This document shows, one piece after another, positions 60,701 through 64,000 of a stretch of 64,000 nt of DNA. Under the pieces are notes generated by a model. The model did no database searches and was not told the DNA's origin. It saw only the letters and a program-made list of their open reading frames with translations. The stretch lies in assembly GCF_023343835.1 (NCBI RefSeq), contig NC_064439.1:25794933-25858932 (forward strand), written 5' to 3'. The stretch is from Lagopus muta (taxonomy: Eukaryota; Chordata; Aves; Galliformes; Phasianidae). The stretch's first letter is position 1. Each line of letters begins with the position of its first letter. The position numbers and the translations under genes were made by a program.

Positions 60701-61718
60701 CCAAACTCTGTTTGCTTTTAGTATAGGAAAGAAGAGAATTTATATAAGTTATGAAACTTTTGTGTAAGAGACAGTCAGTATACCTCACTGAAGTAATAAG
60801 ATGCTGAGGTCATGGTGTTTATGGAAACAATGGAAATTCACATCCAACTTTATTTGGTTTGTGAGGTACTGCTTTGTTTCCTTAAAGAAACTCCTTTTTA
60901 AAAGGGAATTCTCTGAGTAGTGTAATACACATTGAAGGTTGCAAAAATGAGCATTAGACTTCCTTGCATATCCTATAAAAGAAAATGAATTGTTTTAATA
61001 TATCATACAGTTTTGTATAGAGCCATATACATTTGCATGTAACAAAATAAAACAACTGAGTCAGTAAGTTATTACACTTTATTTATGTGAAGACTCATCA
61101 GGCTTTTGTTAGCTCATTTTTTTTTTTTTTTTTTTTTTTAAGTTTCAATACAACAATACAGGAAGGTTGTTGGTTTTTTGTCTGTTTTTGTTGTTGTTTT
61201 TTTTTCCAACAAAGGGAATCTTCCTTTCTAAAGGAATATTCAAATATTAGGATATTGAAGGTCACCTCTTTTTTTTCCTTTTTTTTTTTTTTTTGGTGGC
61301 CCTCTTTTCCTTTTTAGATGGCTTTCTGTTGTGTTCCTTGTTAGTGTCAAATATATGATTTCAGTACAACCAGAACTAGAAACCTAGCAAGATCAGATTG
61401 TATTCATTCCATCTTTTAATTTTGTGGATGAAGAGTTTGAATGTTTTCACAAGAAGTGCATGAGGCTTTTTGTTGTTCTTTTTTCCACAAAATTGAACAA
61501 ATAACAGATCTTCTGTTTTACATAAAATTGAAGTTCCTGTTGTAATTCATGTGCATTCATTTTTTGATATTAGGACTCCTTGATCCTTGAGAAGTCCCAA
61601 AATTGGAGTTCCCAGAAAATGGACCATATTTTGATTTGTTGCGTTTGTCTTGGAGATAACAGTGAAGATGCTGATGAAATAATCCAATGTGACAACTGTG
61701 GAATAACAGTGCATGAAG
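47297..61718 (+). CDS. PHF14: PHF14: PHD finger protein 14, N-terminal part (runs off the window)
   Basis: Joined from 47,297, 47,682-47,792, 56,346-56,992 and 61,574-61,718, all with GT-AG introns. Residues 1-302 of a protein that is roughly 900 residues in mammals. It opens MDRSSKRRQVKPLAASLLEA, then an acidic Ser/Glu-rich stretch, a Lys/Glu block (about 105-120), the conserved WNLRRNRPLLDF (135-146) and NDWRP (164-168), and a long Asp/Glu/Ser-rich run (184-213). The first PHD finger starts with C275-x2-C278 and C292-x2-C295 and has H300; the remaining ligands are beyond the window. PHF14 is a nuclear histone-tail reader and repressor with several PHD fingers. The Lys/Glu linker is shorter than I recall in human. 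Exon 4 ends inside codon 302 (GAA G|GT). Confidence 0.96.
47682..47792 (+). CDS. PHF14: PHF14 coding exon 2
   Basis: 111 nt. It starts with TG of the split start codon and encodes DRSSKRRQVKPLAASL to FKVGDAS. Donor GTAAAT. Intron 2 is 8,553 bp. Confidence 0.95.
47793..56345 (+). other. PHF14: PHF14 intron 2
   Basis: 8.55-kb AT-rich intron. I recognise no nested gene and no intact mobile element. It holds an A27 run (53,273-53,299), many T-rich runs and a small inverted repeat around 51,354-51,392 (TAGCTATAT and ATATAGCT). It ends CTCAACAG. Confidence 0.85.
53273..53299. repeat. A27 homopolymer in PHF14 intron 2
   Basis: 27 uninterrupted A bases, preceded by an A-rich GGAAG stretch. No retroposed body was recognised beside it. 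Confidence 0.95.
56346..56992 (+). CDS. PHF14: PHF14 coding exon 3 (acidic region)
   Basis: 647 nt encoding residues 38-253 (the first base of codon 38 is in exon 2): DSEGSGHGSEDASKDSGEGS onward to LALSQSKSNE. Acceptor CTCAACAG, donor GTAGTG. The frame stays open 24 codons into the intron, to a stop at 57,065-57,067. Confidence 0.96.
57754..57778. repeat. A25 homopolymer in PHF14 intron 3
   Basis: 25 uninterrupted A bases after GAGTTT. Confidence 0.95.
61117..61139. repeat. T23 homopolymer in PHF14 intron 3
   Basis: 23 uninterrupted T bases, with further T-rich runs at about 61,198-61,207 and 61,277-61,295. Confidence 0.95.
61574..61718 (+). CDS. PHF14: PHF14 coding exon 4 (start of the first PHD finger)
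   Basis: 145 nt encoding residues 254-301 plus one base: DSLILEKSQNWSSQKMDHIL, ICCVCLGDNSEDADEIIQCD, NCGITVHE. Donor GTAATA. The PHD zinc ligands visible are two CxxC pairs and the His. Confidence 0.97.
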
Positions 61719-64000
61719 GTAATACAGTTCCTTCATTGTTAATGCATGAAGAAAGCATAAGCTTTACTTCTATTAAAATTTTTACTTGCTTCAAAAAAAA
61801 TTAAACCTTTGAACTCTGGTGAGTAATTTTTTGTAGTGCCACGTGGATTCTTTGTAGTATTGCATTCATCTATTTTAGGAAAGCTAATATAAGCAAGTAC
61901 AGGATAGGTCATGGTCTACGTATATCTGTGAAATTGATGACATTTTGCTAATGCTTCTGACTGTAGATTGTATTTTCGAGACTTTAGGATTTAATATCAG
62001 ATGAAATTGTCAATTTCAGTATGCAAATTTGATTCCATGATTGGGTAGAAGATAGTGAGAATAGGAGAATTCGTAGAAGAAAGGGACTTTTGCATGTATT
62101 TTTGCTGTATTAAAGAGGCAGAGAGATGAGAAAAGAATTGAATGTGGCAGCTAGCCTTGGCCTCTAATTTTTAATGGCAATTTCAAAGTTAAAATATACT
62201 TAAATTGTTGATTTGCTAATTGCTTTGGCATTTGGTAGATGTTTATACTCAGGGTAGGAGGTCTTTCCTACAGTGTATGGGGGAGGGTTTAAGAGAAATG
62301 ATCTGATATTTGCTGTGAATACTGTTCTGAAGTATTAACTTGGTTGCAATTCTGTGATTTGTCTATATACTGGTAAGTTAAAAGATGATCTCAAAAGATG
62401 AGAAAAATAGGTTTCTGTAGTCAAGTTTTCACTGATGTTTTTTTAAAGGAGCGCTTCCTGGGTGATCATGAGATGAGCATGTGGAACTTTAATGGTCCTT
62501 ATGGGAAAGATGAGACTGATTGTTTTTGCTCTTTCTCTTGAGGGTGGAAGATAAAGTAGATAAAAATATAGAAAGGCATACATATTTTTGTTAAAATTTA
62601 AATTCTGTATTCTTGACAACTTAGTTTTCTTTTTAATGAAAACTTTTTATTATTTCTGCCATCCTGTACTATTCTCCTTTTAAATAAGATAGGCTACTTT
62701 TAATCCTTGAAGTTAAAAGAAGGTAGACTTTTATTCTTCAAAGGCATGAATGATATTTATATAATCTGTGTATTTTATGCCCTTTTAAAATTTGTTGGAG
62801 TTGTTCACTGGTGCATGACTTTTCATGTAGGAAATGCTTTTCCTTATCTGCTATTCTACTTTTGTTTTCACACATTTAAAAATGGTTTCAAAGCAGTATT
62901 TTTCATGTACTCATCTGTGGTTCAGTTCCTTGTTTAATACCAATTAGGAAATGGCAGGTGGAATTCCATCGTCGTTTCTAGATACCTACTGCTCAGTGTT
63001 GAGATCTACTGTAACTCCTAAATTCCTGTCACAGTCCAGATCTCCCTTCACTCTTGTTCTGTGTAGTTTGGCTTTTCTAGCACAGCTAGCTTCCCTCTGT
63101 GCATACTCTGTGCACCTGAGTAATTGGTACAAGTACCTTAGCCACTAGATTTAGTATTTGCCTGCTCAGTAATGATTTGCATTCCTTTTGATTTGCTCAC
63201 TTGCATTAATTGCACAATGTCTTCCATAGGATGGAAGAGTGATAACTCATCTGGGAGTAACTTTGTCAGAGCTCTGGACAAACGTTGTTATTATTTGGTC
63301 TACAAGATGTATAGGGAGATTCTAGTTTGGACATAAGATTGTGGGTGGCTAATGAACTCTTTGTTTGGCTTACTGAACAGACATTGAGATTGTTAGAAAT
63401 TTATTTCCTTTTGGGGCAACTCTTTGTGTGGTGTTCGTATCATATATGTGGCCTGTGTGACTCATCCTAAAACTGCCTTTCTGGTGCAGACAGCTTGTAA
63501 AAACTCAGTCATGTTTGAAAACCAAATGGCATTTTTTTTCTAGTCAGGAGTCTGTAACTACTCCATAACCTACACAAGCAGCATACATGTATATACTAAT
63601 ACCCAGTCCTATAGTTGACATTTTTATGTCTAAAAAAATCTTAAGTTCAGTCTGCAAATTGTTGCATTCATCAACTACATCTGTTCTCAATTCACATATT
63701 AATCCTTTTTTCTTAAGGGGAAAAATAGCAGCTTATATTGCTAGAAAAAAAAAATCTTTTGAATTTGTAGTTGTACAGTTGTTTGTGTATTTATTTCAGC
63801 ATGCAAATAATTCTCATTTATTTAAAAAAAAAAAAAAAATCATCTTCAGGCAGTAATCTGTCACTTTGGATAAATGCTTTTGTGGTAAGATCTTGTAGTA
63901 GCAGGACACCCCCAACTGTGATGTCAGTTGTCATGACATATTGATTGCAGTGTGTCTGAAGAGAATGTCTGATGCATATCATAAGATATGAACTAACTGT
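61719..64000 (+). other. PHF14: PHF14 intron 4, incomplete
   Basis: At least 2.28 kb. No acceptor followed by the expected GCYGVD coding was seen, so the next exon lies outside the window. No nested gene or recognised mobile element. An A-run is at 63,823-63,839. Confidence 0.8.

Larger units (their letters stand above)
56993..61573 (+). other. PHF14: PHF14 intron 3
   Basis: 4.58-kb intron. No nested gene was recognised. Two AATAAA hexamers lie at 57,105-57,110 and 57,154-57,159. A25 (57,754-57,778) and T23 (61,117-61,139) runs are present, and the last 500 bp before the acceptor are very T-rich. It ends GATATTAG. Confidence 0.85.

Noticed and set aside
1..64000. CRISPR array, bacterial operon, insertion sequence or phage-type defence system
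   Set aside because: The window has vertebrate introns, CpG islands and CR1 elements; no regular spaced repeats or dense collinear reading frames exist.
1..64000. tRNA or rRNA genes
   Set aside because: No A-box/B-box pair with a cloverleaf and no conserved rRNA core was noticed by eye on either strand; a covariance search was not possible.

Overview
The window looks like vertebrate nuclear DNA from a bird, most likely a galliform such as chicken (chromosome 2 by remembered synteny). Three things point there. There are many CR1 LINE fragments whose 3' ends carry the ATTCTATGATTCT-type octamer tail. There are mariner copies of the Galluhop type. There are two GT-AG-spliced housekeeping genes whose order and orientation match human chromosome 7p21: NDUFA4 on the minus strand, then PHF14 on the plus strand. 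Family and species calls rest on recall, not on a search.

Layout. Positions 1-24,450 are gene-poor, AT-rich DNA, the edge of what in mammals is a gene desert. I see CR1 fragments, microsatellites, a long TA palindrome and a purine tract there, but no gene. Positions 24,455-27,750 (minus strand) hold the complete four-exon NDUFA4, coding an 82-residue cytochrome c oxidase-associated subunit, with a CpG-island promoter at about 27,480-28,200. Positions 28,200-46,880 are the intergenic spacer of about 19 kb, with CR1 pieces, three Galluhop pieces and simple repeats. One Galluhop copy sits inside an older CR1. From about 46,900 onward lies the CpG-island promoter and 5' part of PHF14: a non-coding first exon plus three coding exons (residues 1-302). 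The gene runs off the right edge just inside its first PHD finger.

The genes do not form an operon. They are separate transcription units pointing away from each other, about 19.6 kb apart. NDUFA4 acts in the inner mitochondrial membrane; PHF14 is a nuclear chromatin reader.

No new biological system is evident. The best observations are: (1) the PHF14 start codon is split by intron 1 (A|TG), so the canonical AUG exists only after splicing; (2) a possible intronic-polyadenylation short form of PHF14 after exon 3; (3) a mariner nested in an old CR1; (4) an old CR1 that lacks its reverse-transcriptase core and carries foreign DNA; and (5) unusual DNA such as a TA double palindrome, a homopurine tract and a (GGAC)7 tract in the PHF14 promoter.
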